Assembly: GCF_004364805.1 (NCBI RefSeq)
Contig: NZ_SOAP01000002.1
Coordinates: 1,426,001 to 1,490,000 of the forward strand
DNA from: Pelagimonas phthalicica
GTDB lineage: Bacteria; Pseudomonadota; Alphaproteobacteria; Rhodobacterales; Rhodobacteraceae
Reading direction: 5' to 3'
DNA length: 64,000 nt
The notes below the pieces were generated by a model that was not told where the DNA came from, made no database searches, and saw only the letters and a program-made list of their open reading frames with translations. The translations under genes and the position numbers were made by a program. The number at the start of each line of letters is the position of its first letter. Within the stretch, counting starts at the first letter, position 1. Shown here one piece after another: positions 25,522 through 34,906 of this stretch.

Positions 25522-26220
25522 ATGACAGCCATAGACAAAAGCGCCATTCGCAATGCGGCGACGGTGATCGTGGTGCGCAACCGCCGATCCAACCCCTCGG
25601 TTCTGATGGGGCAACGCGGGGCGCGCGCGGCCTTCATGCCCAACAAGTTTGTCTTTCCCGGCGGCGCGGTCGATGCGGACGACGCCAAAGTGCCTCTGGC
25701 CCGCCCCCTGCCCCAGCTCTGCTCTGCCCGCCTGAATGAAAGCGCACCTCCCGGCATGGCCCGCGCCCTGGCCGCAGCCGCCGTGCGCGAATTATGGGAA
25801 GAAACCGGTCAGATCCTCGGCACCCCGGCCCCCTGGCCCGGCGCGGTTCCCGATGATTGGCTCAGCTTTGCCGGCACCGGCCATCGCCCCGCCGCCGACG
25901 CGCTGCAATTTGTGTTCCGCGCCATCACGCCTCCGGGCCGCCCGCGCCGCTTTGATGCGCGCTTCTTCCTGCTCGATGCCGATGCGCTGGCCTCGGACCC
26001 CGATGATTTCTCGGCCGCCACGGATGAGCTGTCGCATCTGCAATGGATCCCGCTGGATCGCGTGCGCATGTTCGACCTGCCTTTTATCACCGAGGTCGTG
26101 CTGGCCGAAATCACCGCCCGCATACAGGATGACGCGCCGCCCACATCTGTGCCCTTCTTTCGCAATAATGACGAAGAAAGCCTGTTCCTGCGCCTGCGCG
26201 GCACCCCGATGAAAGACTAA
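25522..26220 (+). CDS. NUDIX hydrolase, NUDT19-like with an insertion
   Basis: A 232-residue NUDIX-fold enzyme that hydrolyses a nucleoside-diphosphate-linked compound or CoA ester. The catalytic helix is AAVRELWEETGQIL (REUxEExGU). The glycine part of the Nudix box (FPGGAVDADD) is separated from it by an insertion of about 40 residues, as in NUDT19/RP2-type proteins that act on CoA derivatives. The start follows AACGGGGGCAGA. It is 3 bp from the downstream alpha/beta hydrolase, so the two are co-expressed. Confidence 0.85.
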   Translation: MTAIDKSAIRNAATVIVVRNRRSNPSVLMGQRGARAAFMPNKFVFPGGAVDADDAKVPLARPLPQLCSARLNESAPPGMARALAAAAVRELWEETGQILGTPAPWPGAVPDDWLSFAGTGHRPAADALQFVFRAITPPGRPRRFDARFFLLDADALASDPDDFSAATDELSHLQWIPLDRVRMFDLPFITEVVLAEITARIQDDAPPTSVPFFRNNDEESLFLRLRGTPMKD

Positions 26221-26223
26221 GCC

Positions 26224-26982
26224 ATGCTGAACGTGTTGACCCAAGGGGCGGCTGGCCCCAATCCGCCGCTTTTGATTGTGCATGGGCTTTACGGCTCGGG
26301 TCGCAATTGGGGGGTGATCGCAAAACGCCTGTCAGATCAACGCCTTGTGGTGACACCTGACATGCGCAATCACGGCGACAGCTTTCGCTCAGACCAGCAT
26401 GATTACCCCGCCATGGCCGCCGATCTGGCCGAGGTGATCGAGGCCCATGGTGGGCGCGCCGATGTGGTGGGGCATTCCATGGGCGGCAAGGCGGCCATGG
26501 TTCTCGCCCTCACCCGGCCCGACCTGGTCAACCGCCTGGTCGTCGCCGACATCGCCCCGGTCGCCTATACCCATAGCCAGATCCAATTCATCAAGGCCAT
26601 GCGCAAGGTCGACCTCTCCCGCGTCACCAAACGTTCCGAAGCGGTGGCGCAACTGGCCGAGCATGTACCCGACACCACCCTGCAATCCTTTTTCACCCAA
26701 TCGCTGGATCTGCAAAACAAGCGATGGAAACTGAACCTCGACGCCTTGGACGATCAGATGCCCAATGTGCTTGGCTTCCCCGAGGTCTCAGGTGAGTTCA
26801 GCGGCCCAACCCTGTTCCTGTCCGGCGCAGAGTCCGATTACGTCCTGCCAGAACACCGCGACAAGATCCGCGCGCTCTTCCCCAAGGCGCGCTTTGCCAA
26901 AATCCCCGGTGCGGGCCACTGGCTGCACGCAGAAAAGCCCCGCGAATTCGAAGCCTCCCTGCGCGCCTTCCTCCCGGTCTAG
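26224..26982 (+). CDS. Alpha/beta-fold hydrolase (YbfF-like esterase)
   Basis: A 252-residue serine hydrolase. The sequence begins PPLLIVHGLYGSGRNWGVIA, has the nucleophile GHSMGGKAAMVLAL, the acid region FLSGAESDYV and the His in GAGHWLHAEKP. The order matches YbfF-type acyl-CoA/ester thioesterases. Its coupling to a CoA-type NUDIX gene agrees with an acyl-CoA or ester role, though this is inference. A large palindromic region follows before a convergent LysR gene. Confidence 0.87.
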   Translation: MLNVLTQGAAGPNPPLLIVHGLYGSGRNWGVIAKRLSDQRLVVTPDMRNHGDSFRSDQHDYPAMAADLAEVIEAHGGRADVVGHSMGGKAAMVLALTRPDLVNRLVVADIAPVAYTHSQIQFIKAMRKVDLSRVTKRSEAVAQLAEHVPDTTLQSFFTQSLDLQNKRWKLNLDALDDQMPNVLGFPEVSGEFSGPTLFLSGAESDYVLPEHRDKIRALFPKARFAKIPGAGHWLHAEKPREFEASLRAFLPV

Positions 26983-27031
26983 CCGCAGCGCCCCACAGTT
27001 TTCAATTTCCGAAAACTCGGCCCTAAAGCGT

Positions 27032-27122
27032 CCGGCCTTTAACCTGACTCACCAAGCGACACGAATGTCCCGAGAGCGCCGAAGGCGTGGCAGGGTATTC
27101 GTGTCTCAAGTTTAAGGTCGGG
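27032..27122. terminator. Nested palindrome between convergent genes
   Basis: An inner perfect 9-bp pair GACACGAAT/ATTCGTGTC (27058-27066 and 27097-27105) lies inside an outer pair CCGGCCTTTAA/TTTAAGGTCGG. It probably terminates both the hydrolase and LysR transcripts. Confidence 0.55.
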
Positions 27123-27132
27123 CGATCAGCAA

Positions 27133-28098
27133 TCACAGGTCCAGAACGCGCAGATTGCCCTTGAGCCAGTGCAATTGCTGCCAAGCGGGCGCAATCACCA
27201 TCTCATTGACCAACATCCGCGTCGTCTGCGCCACATCACGCGGCACCTTGTCGGCCCAATCGCTGCTGGCAAACAACGAAATCGTGCGGGCAAAGGGCTG
27301 AAACGGCACCGGATGCGCCTCCATCTGATCATGGAAACGCCCCGCGCGCATATAGCCAAGCGGCGTGGTGATCCCCCATCCAACCCCCCGCGCCACCAAA
27401 GTCATCAAGGACAGATGCGCGCCGATCTCGAAGCGCTCTTCAAAATGCAGGTTCTGATGCTTGAGATGCGCCTCGATCTGCGCCCCGATCCGCTGCGCCT
27501 GATCATATTTCAGCATCGGTTCCTGCGCCATCAAGGCCTCGGCCCCGCCCGCCCGCGCCAGCGCCCCCTTCTGGCAGACCAGGATAAACGGATCACGCAC
27601 CAAAGGGTATTCCACGACGCCCGGCATGGCTTCCCCGCTCGAGGCGGCGATGGCGATATGCAGCCGCCCCTCGGCCATTTCCGCCGAAATCTCATGGCTC
27701 GGCGCGGTGGTCAGCTTAAAGCGACACGTGCTCAGGCTTTCCGCCAGCATGGTCACCAGGCGCGGGGTCAGATCATTGTCGAAATCATCGATAATCCCCA
27801 GGCTCAACTGGCTGAGATGCGACAGATCCATCACCGTCAATTCACTCTGCGCCAGCCTCAGCTGCGACAAAACCGATTGCGTCCGATTGAGATAGGCGCG
27901 CCCCGCCGGGGTCAATTGCATCGGCCTGCGCCCATGATCAACCAGCTCCGCGCCCAGCGCCGCCTCAAGGTTGCGCATCTGCTGGCTGACAGCGGGCTGG
28001 CTTAACCCGGTGATCTCCGCCGCCCCGGCCACAGAGCCCGCGCGCGCCAGCGCCTCAAAGACCTCCAGCCCTTTCAACGTCACGCCTTTGATCAACAT
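27133..28098 (-). CDS. LysR-family transcriptional regulator
   Basis: A 321-residue LysR-type protein. The HTH is KGLEVFEALARAGSVAGAAE, then LSQPAVSQQMRNLEAALGAE at residues about 9-50, followed by an effector domain. No divergent catabolic gene is adjacent; the upstream region holds a repeat element and the lipoprotein gene's 3' end. Its targets are therefore unknown. The LKGLEVFEALAR type of N-terminus occurs in LysR proteins of the Rhodobacteraceae that control central metabolism, but I cannot name it. Confidence 0.85.
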   Translation of the reverse strand: MLIKGVTLKGLEVFEALARAGSVAGAAEITGLSQPAVSQQMRNLEAALGAELVDHGRRPMQLTPAGRAYLNRTQSVLSQLRLAQSELTVMDLSHLSQLSLGIIDDFDNDLTPRLVTMLAESLSTCRFKLTTAPSHEISAEMAEGRLHIAIAASSGEAMPGVVEYPLVRDPFILVCQKGALARAGGAEALMAQEPMLKYDQAQRIGAQIEAHLKHQNLHFEERFEIGAHLSLMTLVARGVGWGITTPLGYMRAGRFHDQMEAHPVPFQPFARTISLFASSDWADKVPRDVAQTTRMLVNEMVIAPAWQQLHWLKGNLRVLDL

Positions 28099-28172
28099 GG
28101 CCCAGCCTTCCCTGCCGCTACAGTTTCAGCTTTTCCAAAACTAGTGCCATCAGGTCAAGACAATTCCCCAGG

Positions 28173-28240
28173 TTTCTTTGGGCCAAAAATATCCTGGGGG
28201 TGAATTGGTCGCCTTGCGACCAAGAGGGGGCAACGCCCCC
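28173..28240. repeat. Intergenic repeat family C, copy 1
   Basis: Begins TTTCTTTGGGCCAAAAATAT, continues TCCTGGGGGTGAATTGG, and ends with the hairpin GGGGGC-AAC-GCCCCC. Related copies lie at 50503-50680 and, inverted, at 55092-55153. Confidence 0.7.
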
Positions 28241-28288
28241 TAGGCTCTGTCGACAAAACCCGCCCGCCGCAGGCGGATCCCTTCGGGA

Positions 28289-28648
28289 TCAATACCCTTT
28301 ACAGGTATTATCCGCCCGCGCCGCAAAGGCTTTGTAACGTTTCCAGAATGCCTCATTGCGGCTGTTACCCGATTGGCGGATTTCCTGCGCGCGGTGGGGT
28401 GTGCGAAAGAATGTCGCCGCCAATTTCTGATCGCTGTTTGACAGCGCATTATTGGCAACCCCTTGAATACAGCCGCACAACCGACGATTGGCGGCTTTGC
28501 GATCCGCGCTCAAACATGCTTGCGAAATCGGGCCATTGGCGAATGTCGCGCTGGCCCCGCCATAATATCGCGACACGCGATCACCGCGCGAGCCGCCACA
28601 AGCAGCCAACGCAAATGCAACCACAACCAAAAGTGCTGTGTTCCTCAT
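28289..28648 (-). CDS. Small lipoprotein of unknown function
   Basis: A 119-residue protein with a lipoprotein signal: MRNTALLVVVAFALAAC places the lipidated cysteine at residue 17. The mature part has three further cysteines (ACLSADRKAANRRLCGCIQG, plus one in DNTCKGY), so disulphides are likely in the periplasm. Similar small Rhodobacteraceae proteins are sometimes labelled arginine transporter without evidence; I see nothing to support transport. It lies between two unrelated genes and has its own upstream spacer. Confidence 0.7.
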   Translation of the reverse strand: MRNTALLVVVAFALAACGGSRGDRVSRYYGGASATFANGPISQACLSADRKAANRRLCGCIQGVANNALSNSDQKLAATFFRTPHRAQEIRQSGNSRNEAFWKRYKAFAARADNTCKGY

Positions 28649-28761
28649 AACAATCCTGTCTTTGCCTGCCGCCGATGCGGGTTTTCCCGTCTGGTCCGGC
28701 GCACTGTCCTCGCCCGCATCATGGTCTATTCAAGCAGCAGAATCAATTCCATAAAAGATGA

Positions 28762-28792
28762 AAGGACTGCCAGCTTTGCGCCGGCAGCCCTT
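28762..28792 (-). terminator. Terminator of the xylose operon (after xylA)
   Basis: 13-bp stem on the minus strand, with two positions that pair as G-U only in the minus-strand transcript and are mismatches on the other strand. A TTTCATCTTTT tract follows. It lies 33 bp after the xylA stop. Confidence 0.75.
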
Positions 28793-28824
28793 GTCTTGTC
28801 ACGTTATCATGTTGCGCCGCGCGA

Positions 28825-30132
28825 TCACACAAAGCGATTGACGTAATTCTCCAGGATCTCCTGACGGCCCGAACGCGGCTCTGGATTGACATTGTCATCC
28901 AGCACGCGCTGCGCAATGGATCCCAGATCCGAGCCCAGCATCGCCTGCGCCTCGGCGCTTTCCCAACCGGCATAACGCTCCTTCAACGCGGTCTCGAGCC
29001 CGCCATCTTCCAGCATCGCTGCGGCGGCCTTGAAGCCGCGCGCGCAAATATCCATCCCGCCCACATGGGCCGCGACCAGATCCGCCGGGTCAATCGACTG
29101 GCGGCGCACCTTGGCATCAAAATTGGTGCCACCGCTGGCAAAGCCGCCGGATTTCAGGATGTGGTAATAGGCCAGCGCCACTTCCGGCGTGTTATTGGGG
29201 AACTGATCCGTGTCCCAGCCTGATTGATAATCATTGCGGTTCATATCGATGCTGCCCAGCATCCCCTCGGCCGCCGCCACAGCAATCTCGTGCTCAAAGC
29301 TATGCCCGGCCAGGATCGCATGGCCTTGCTCCAGGTTCAGCTTCACCTCGTTCTCCAGCCCATATTTGCGCAGGAACCCGATGCAGGTCGCCGCGTCAAA
29401 ATCATATTGGTGTTTGGACGGTTCCTGAGGCTTGGGCTCCACCAGGATCGTGCCTTTGAAGCCGATCTTGTGCTTGTAGTCGACAACCATGTTCAAGAAC
29501 CGGCCCATATGGTCCAGCTCGGCCCCAAGATCGGTGTTCAGCAGGGTTTCATAACCCTCACGTCCCCCCCAAAGCACATAGTTCTGGCCACCCAGCTTAT
29601 GGGTCGCATCCATGCAGCTTTTGACCGTCGCTGCGGCAAAGGCAAAGACATCCGGGTCCGGATTGGTGCTCGCCCCGCCCATCCAGCGGCGGTGGCTGAA
29701 CATATTTGCGGTGCCCCAAAGCAGATCCGGCCCGCCCGCTTCCATCTTTTCACCGATATAATCGGTGATCTCGTTCAGGGTGCGCAGGTTTTCTGCAAAC
29801 GACCCCTGCTCGGGGCGGATATCCGCGTCATGCCAGCAGAAATACGGCACGCCCAGAATGTCAAACAGCTCAAAGGCCACATCCGCCTTCAGCTTGGCAC
29901 GCTCCATATCGTCTTGCGGGTGCCAGGGACGCACAAAGGTCTGCCCGCCAAACGGATCCTGCCCTTCCCAGGCAAAGGTATGCCACCAGGCCACAGCAAA
30001 GCGCAGATGCTCTTCCATCCGCTTGCCCATGACGATCTCGTCCGGGTTGTAATGGCGATAGGCCATTGGGTTTGTGCTGTCCGGGCCTTCATAAACGACC
30101 TTCTCGATCCCCTCGAAAAAACCAGTGCTCAT
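28825..30132 (-). CDS. xylA: Xylose isomerase
   Basis: Converts D-xylose to D-xylulose in the cytoplasm. The 435 residues show class II xylose isomerase marks: [33 protein letters not shown], the metal-binding [15 protein letters not shown], and [17 protein letters not shown]. The start is ATG 30132 ([12 protein letters not shown]), where the family begins; the frame to 30195 has no support. It is 107 bp downstream of xylG in the same operon (xylF-xylH-xylG-xylA). A terminator closes the operon after it. Confidence 0.97.
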   Translation of the reverse strand: MSTGFFEGIEKVVYEGPDSTNPMAYRHYNPDEIVMGKRMEEHLRFAVAWWHTFAWEGQDPFGGQTFVRPWHPQDDMERAKLKADVAFELFDILGVPYFCWHDADIRPEQGSFAENLRTLNEITDYIGEKMEAGGPDLLWGTANMFSHRRWMGGASTNPDPDVFAFAAATVKSCMDATHKLGGQNYVLWGGREGYETLLNTDLGAELDHMGRFLNMVVDYKHKIGFKGTILVEPKPQEPSKHQYDFDAATCIGFLRKYGLENEVKLNLEQGHAILAGHSFEHEIAVAAAEGMLGSIDMNRNDYQSGWDTDQFPNNTPEVALAYYHILKSGGFASGGTNFDAKVRRQSIDPADLVAAHVGGMDICARGFKAAAAMLEDGGLETALKERYAGWESAEAQAMLGSDLGSIAQRVLDDNVNPEPRSGRQEILENYVNRFV

Positions 30133-30239
30133 GTCTCTTGTCCTTAACTCAACTGTTGAACGCCGCGGATGTGCTTCCGCGGCGCTAAGTAGCAAGAGCC
30201 CCGTCCGTCCACAGAGCCCGCGATTGCGAAAGCTTAGAC

Positions 30240-31007
30240 CTAAGCCTCCGCACCCTCGGCTTTTTCGCCCGGTTTCTTACCGAGGATAATCATGCTCAGC
30301 AGGTCATCATCGGTGACATCCGGGATGTTCACCGTACCAACCAACTGGCCATTTTTCATCACGCTGGCGCGGTCGCACAGCTCAAGCACCGCATGCACAT
30401 CATGGTCGATCAAAAAGATCCCGATGCCCTCGGCCTTGAGCTGTTGGATCAGCTCCGCCACCATCTGCGTCTCATGTGGGCCCAGCGCCGCTGTCGGCTC
30501 GTCCATGATCAGGATCTTGGCGTTGAAATAGACCGCGCGGGCAATCGCCACCGATTGACGCTGACCACCCGACAGGGCGGATACCGGCGCGCTGAACTTT
30601 TGAAAGTTCGGGTTCAACCGGCCCATGATCTTGCGGGTCTCGGCCTCCATCGCGTCATCATCCAGCGTCCCCGCCGGGGTCATCAACTCGCGCCCCAAAA
30701 ACAGGTTGGCGGCGGCATCAAGGTTATCTGCCAGCGCCAGCGTCTGATAGATCGTCTCGATATTGTAATTGCGCGCGTCACGCGGGTTGTGGATCTCGAC
30801 CTTTTCGCCGTTCACATAGATGTCGCCTTCGCCCTGATAGGCCCCCGACAACATCTTGATCAGCGTCGATTTCCCCGCCCCGTTATGACCCAGCAGGCCA
30901 ACAACTTCGCCCGGATATAGATCAACCGTCACATCGTCCACGGCGCGGATGCCGCCGAATGCGATGCTCATGTTCTTCATTTCGACAAGAGGAGTTTGCT
31001 TATCCAT
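30240..31007 (-). CDS. xylG: Xylose ABC transporter ATP-binding subunit
   Basis: ATPase of the sugar importer, 255 residues. Walker A is [12 protein letters not shown], the signature is [15 protein letters not shown], and Walker B is [14 protein letters not shown]. It has a single ABC domain, unlike the ~510-residue double-domain XylG/RbsA of enterics, so it would work as a dimer; this short form is usual in alphaproteobacterial ribose/xylose-type systems. It lies between xylH and xylA, 12 bp after xylH. Confidence 0.93.
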   Translation of the reverse strand: MDKQTPLVEMKNMSIAFGGIRAVDDVTVDLYPGEVVGLLGHNGAGKSTLIKMLSGAYQGEGDIYVNGEKVEIHNPRDARNYNIETIYQTLALADNLDAAANLFLGRELMTPAGTLDDDAMEAETRKIMGRLNPNFQKFSAPVSALSGGQRQSVAIARAVYFNAKILIMDEPTAALGPHETQMVAELIQQLKAEGIGIFLIDHDVHAVLELCDRASVMKNGQLVGTVNIPDVTDDDLLSMIILGKKPGEKAEGAEA

Positions 31008-31019
31008 CTGACTCTCTCC

Positions 31020-32285
31020 TTATTGGCCGGTGCGACGGCGATAGACGATGTCGACCCAGACGGCAAAGACCAGCACGATCCCGACAACGATGCTTTGCAA
31101 CGGGGCGTCCACCCCGACCGAGGCCATGCCCGATTGCAGCGATTGCATGATCAGCGCGCCGATCACAGCCCCATAGATGGTGCCAAAACCACCCGACAAA
31201 GCCGTCCCGCCGATCACAGCCGCCGCGATCACGCGCAGCTCGTCCAGCGTGCCAAGTCCCACATCCACCGCGTTCAAACGGGCCGAGGCGATGATCGAGG
31301 CGATCCCGGTCAGCGCGCCCATCAGGGCAAAGATCTTGACCGTCAACAGGCGGGTATTGATGCCCGACAGTTCCGCCGCTTCGGGGTTGCCGCCAGTGGC
31401 ATAGATATAGCGGCCAAAGCGGGTGCGGCTGGCAACAATGGTCATGATCACCGTGACCGCCAGCAGGATCACCACCGGAATGGCGACACCGTGATACCAG
31501 ACCATGCCTTCGGTCAGCTCAATCCCTTCGGCCCGGGCGATCCGTTTCATCGCGCCTTTGGCAATCGGGTAGCTGTTCATCACCCAGACAAAGCACAGGA
31601 TCAAACCGGCGGCGAGCGCGATCAGAATGCCTTCGGCCCAAACCGGTTTCACGGTAAAGCCGTGACCGGCCTTGCGGCGCCGGCTCATCAGGATCAGCAC
31701 CACCGCCGCCACAGCAGCAACGATACCAAAGCCCCAGCTCAGGGTTTCGCCCAGCGTGCCCTCGGCCCCGCCGCCCATCAGGCGAAAGGTTGCGTCCAGC
31801 GGTGCCTGGGTCTGGCCCTTGGTGACCCACCACATCGCGCCGCGGTAGACGAGGAAACCGCCCAGCGTCACGATAAAGGCCGGGACGGTCAGATAGCCAA
31901 TGATCCAGCCCTGGAACGCCCCCAGAACCGCGCCCATCAGGATCGCGGCCAAAGCGGCAATGATCCAGATCGACCAATGCCCAAGGCCCAGAATGTCAGG
32001 CAGAACCTGCACTTGCAGCGCCGCGACGGTCATGCCGATAAAGCCCAGCATCGAGCCAACCGACAGATCGATATTGCGGGTGACGATGACAAAGACCATG
32101 CCGGTCGCCATCACGGCAACGCTGGCGGTCTGCACCGACAGGTTAAACAGGTTGCGCGGCGTGAGGAAACGCCCGCCGGTGATCACGTCGAACACAATCC
32201 ACAGAACGACCAGCGCCCCGATCATGCCCAACAGTCGGGTATCTATCCCCAACTTTGAAAAGAAAGATTTTGCATTGTCTTGCAT
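31020..32285 (-). CDS. xylH: Xylose ABC transporter permease
   Basis: Inner-membrane permease of 421 residues with about ten hydrophobic segments (for example LLGMIGALVVLWIVFDVITG and ASVAVMATGMVFVIVTRNID). The family-specific stretches DLSVGSMLGFIGM and YATGGNPEAAELSGIN are present. I start it at ATG 32285 (MQDNAKSFFSKLG); the 29 residues upstream are out of character. It sits 156 bp behind xylF and a hairpin, which would lower its expression relative to the binding protein. Confidence 0.93.
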   Translation of the reverse strand: MQDNAKSFFSKLGIDTRLLGMIGALVVLWIVFDVITGGRFLTPRNLFNLSVQTASVAVMATGMVFVIVTRNIDLSVGSMLGFIGMTVAALQVQVLPDILGLGHWSIWIIAALAAILMGAVLGAFQGWIIGYLTVPAFIVTLGGFLVYRGAMWWVTKGQTQAPLDATFRLMGGGAEGTLGETLSWGFGIVAAVAAVVLILMSRRRKAGHGFTVKPVWAEGILIALAAGLILCFVWVMNSYPIAKGAMKRIARAEGIELTEGMVWYHGVAIPVVILLAVTVIMTIVASRTRFGRYIYATGGNPEAAELSGINTRLLTVKIFALMGALTGIASIIASARLNAVDVGLGTLDELRVIAAAVIGGTALSGGFGTIYGAVIGALIMQSLQSGMASVGVDAPLQSIVVGIVLVFAVWVDIVYRRRTGQ

Positions 32286-32393
32286 AAGAACCACGTCCCG
32301 GATCGCAGTTGTGAAAACGCGCGGAAACCCGGACGCCACGGGCCCTGCCCCAGCATCGGTTAACCTTACCACATTTTCATTGAGAGTTTGGGG

Positions 32394-32428
32394 GTCTCCC
32401 CGGATCGGCCAGTGCCACCCGAGGAGAC
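32394..32428 (-). terminator. Hairpin between xylF and xylH
   Basis: GTCTCC/GGAGAC stem with adjoining CCGG/TCGG pairing, in the intercistronic gap. Such hairpins in binding-protein transport operons usually raise the amount of the binding protein relative to the permease. Confidence 0.55.
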
Positions 32429-32440
32429 GATGTTACAGGC

Positions 32441-33454
32441 TTACTTGCAGACTTCCAGTTCGGAACCCGCGCACAGCGCGTCTTTGGCGATCCAGCCCGC
32501 ATCGATGACAACGTTCAGGTTGTCAGCGGTGATCGGAACCGGTGCCAGGAACATGGAATTCATGGTGGTGCCACCGGGCGAGGTCCACTCAACCGCGCCA
32601 TCCACGCTTTCGCCTTTGGCCAGGGCCACAGCGATGGTGCCAGCAGCTTTGCCCAGCTCACGCGCGTCTTTCCAAACCGAAACGGTCTGGGTGCCTGTGG
32701 CCACGCGGTTCAGAGCGGCATGGTCGCCGTCCTGACCGGAAACCGGCAGACCTTCGAGCCCCTGAGCCGTCAGAGCCGCCACAACGCCACCGGCGGTGCC
32801 GTCATTGGAAGCGATAACCGCGTCAACCTTGTTGTCATTGGCAGTCAGGATCTGCTCCATGTTGCGCTGCGCGTTGGCAGGAACCCAGCCATCGGTATAG
32901 GCTTCGCCAACGATGGTAATGTCACCGGCGTCAATCGCCGCCTGGATGATTTCCTGCTGACCACCGCGCAGGAAGTCCGCGTTTGGATCGGTGGGCGAGC
33001 CCTTGATCATCACATAATTGCCCTTGGGCATGGCTTCGAGAACCGCGCGGGCCTGCATCCGGCCAACTTCGACATTGTCAAAGGTCAGATAGAACGCACG
33101 GCTGTCTTCGATCAGACGGTCATAAGCAATCACCGGGATCTCTTCGTCAGCAGCGGCCTGCACCGCCGGGATCACCGCTGCGGTGTCCTGACCCAGAATG
33201 ATCAGCGCATCTGCGCCCTGTGCGATCAGCGATTCAATATCCGCCAGCTGCTTGGCCGAAGAAGACTGCGCATCTGCCGAGATATAAGCCGCACCAGCCG
33301 CGTCCAGCGCTGCTTTGATCGCCGCTTCGTCAGTTTTCCAACGCTCTTCCTGGAAGTTGGACCAGCTGACACCAACGGTCAGGTCTGCGGCCAATGCACC
33401 GCCCGCCATGGCAAGGCTCAGCGCCAATGCGGAAATACCTGTTGCGAATTTCAT
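32441..33454 (-). CDS. xylF: D-xylose-binding periplasmic protein
   Basis: A 337-residue periplasmic sugar-binding protein with a signal peptide ending in MAGGALA. The mature chain begins ADLTVGVSWSNFQEERWKTD and continues with the type-I periplasmic-binding-protein fold (SLIAQGADALIILGQDTAAV, PVIAYDRLIED, VDAVIASNDGTAGGVVAA), typical of XylF. It is the first gene of the xylFHGA operon and divergent from xylR. Confidence 0.95.
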   Translation of the reverse strand: MKFATGISALALSLAMAGGALAADLTVGVSWSNFQEERWKTDEAAIKAALDAAGAAYISADAQSSSAKQLADIESLIAQGADALIILGQDTAAVIPAVQAAADEEIPVIAYDRLIEDSRAFYLTFDNVEVGRMQARAVLEAMPKGNYVMIKGSPTDPNADFLRGGQQEIIQAAIDAGDITIVGEAYTDGWVPANAQRNMEQILTANDNKVDAVIASNDGTAGGVVAALTAQGLEGLPVSGQDGDHAALNRVATGTQTVSVWKDARELGKAAGTIAVALAKGESVDGAVEWTSPGGTTMNSMFLAPVPITADNLNVVIDAGWIAKDALCAGSELEVCK

Positions 33455-33547
33455 GTTTCTCCTCCCTATCGAAACATTTTCATTTTCAACTTGTTAGCCC
33501 CGAATGACCCTCGTCACTCCGAGCCGGTGGAATCGGGTATAACATTT

Positions 33548-33562
33548 TTTTACTGACTAAAA
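33548..33562. promoter_or_regulatory. Candidate XylR operator upstream of xylF
   Basis: TTTTACTGACTAAAA, an imperfect palindrome in the very AT-rich xylF/xylR divergent region. On the other strand it reads TTTTAGTCAGTAAAA and resembles the sequence upstream of xylB at 39371-39385. Confidence 0.45.
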
Positions 33563-33682
33563 AATACTTTTTTTGATCTCAAAAATAATTATTCTGTTTG
33601 ACAGGCCCCGAACTTCCCGGTTGGAGACCATGTCAACAAAACATGGGCGGGTTGCGGGGTCGCCTATGGGAGGAACAGCGTC

Positions 33683-34906
33683 TTGGCGCAGATAGAAAAA
33701 AGTAATCACAATAGTGACCAGCGCGAAGCCGGGCGCCTTCAGGTGCTCGATGTTATTCGCGCAGCCGGCACAATTGCCCGCATCGACATCGCCAAGGAAA
33801 CCGGGTTCAGCCCGGCAACCGTGACGGTGATCACCTCGCAATTGCTCGAGTCCGGGCTGATCGAGGAAATCACCCCGGAACCTGCGGCCGATGCAAAACC
33901 CTCAACCCGACGCGGCCGCCCCCGTGTCTCCCTGCGTCTACGCGGCGCGGCGCATCTGATTGCCGGGATCAAGGTGGCGCATAATTCCGTCTCGGTGCTG
34001 ATCCTGGATTTCGAGGGCAGCGAAGTTGTCAGCCATGACATGCCCATGCCAGAACCGCGCATGGCCACCCCCTATTTCTGCGAAACCCTGAAACGCGCCG
34101 TGTCTCAGGCCTGCGCCAAGGGTGGCTTTGCGCTCTCCGATCTCTCCGGCATCGGGGTCGCCATGGCCGGCCTTGTCGATGCCAAGCGCAATTTCGTCTA
34201 CTGGTCCTCCTCCCTGACCGACCGCAATGTCAATCTGGGCGCGCATCTGGACCGCGTGCTCCCCTGCCCGGTCTTTATCGACAATGACGCCAATCTGGTC
34301 GCCAAGGCGGAACACCTGTTCGGCGAAGGCCGCAAGGTTGATGATTTCATCGTTGTGACCATCGAACACGGTGTCGGCATGGGCATCGTCATTGGCGGCG
34401 AGATTTATCGCGGCGAACGTGGCTGCGGCGCTGAATTCGGCCATACCAAGGTGCATCTCGACGGCGCGCTTTGCCAATGCGGCCAGCGCGGTTGTCTCGA
34501 GGCCTATGTCGGAAATTACGCCCTGCTGCGCGAGGCCAATATCATGGATCGCGAAATGCCTCTGGCCGATATCGGCATGTTGTTCAAACGCGCCGAGGCG
34601 GGGGACGCCATGGCCCGGTCAATCTTTGAACGCGCCGGGCGCATGTTCGCCATGGGCCTGGCCAATATCATCAACATATTCGACCCCAAGCTGATCGTCC
34701 TCGCCGGTGAGCAGCTCTCCTTTGACTATCTCTATGCCGATGCGGTGCTTGAGGCGATGCACCAATCCTCGATCCAGGTCGACGCCCCCCTGCCCGAGGT
34801 GCGGGTCCATGCCTGGGGCGATCAGATGTGGGCCAAGGGCGCGGCGGCCTATGCCATCGAAAAGGTCTCTGCCCTGACCGTGCGCGAGGTCCCGGTTGAT
34901 GCGTAA
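33683..34906 (+). CDS. xylR: ROK-family xylose repressor
   Basis: A 407-residue ROK protein. An N-terminal winged HTH (LQVLDVIRAAGTIARIDIAK, ETGFSPATVTVITSQLLESG) is fused to a sugar-kinase-like domain that senses sugar, with FIDNDANLVAKAEHLFG and the zinc motif CQCGQRGCLEAYVG. TTG 33683 behind GGGAGGAAC is the likely start, because ATG 33630 is out of frame. It is divergent from xylF and should repress the transport operon and probably xylB. Its stop overlaps the CRTAC1-like start. Confidence 0.88.
   Translation: MAQIEKSNHNSDQREAGRLQVLDVIRAAGTIARIDIAKETGFSPATVTVITSQLLESGLIEEITPEPAADAKPSTRRGRPRVSLRLRGAAHLIAGIKVAHNSVSVLILDFEGSEVVSHDMPMPEPRMATPYFCETLKRAVSQACAKGGFALSDLSGIGVAMAGLVDAKRNFVYWSSSLTDRNVNLGAHLDRVLPCPVFIDNDANLVAKAEHLFGEGRKVDDFIVVTIEHGVGMGIVIGGEIYRGERGCGAEFGHTKVHLDGALCQCGQRGCLEAYVGNYALLREANIMDREMPLADIGMLFKRAEAGDAMARSIFERAGRMFAMGLANIINIFDPKLIVLAGEQLSFDYLYADAVLEAMHQSSIQVDAPLPEVRVHAWGDQMWAKGAAAYAIEKVSALTVREVPVDA

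Noticed and set aside
30996-32258. 420-codon plus-strand frame across xylH
   Set aside because: It is the antisense shadow of the permease gene, His/Gln/Asp-rich without any domain.
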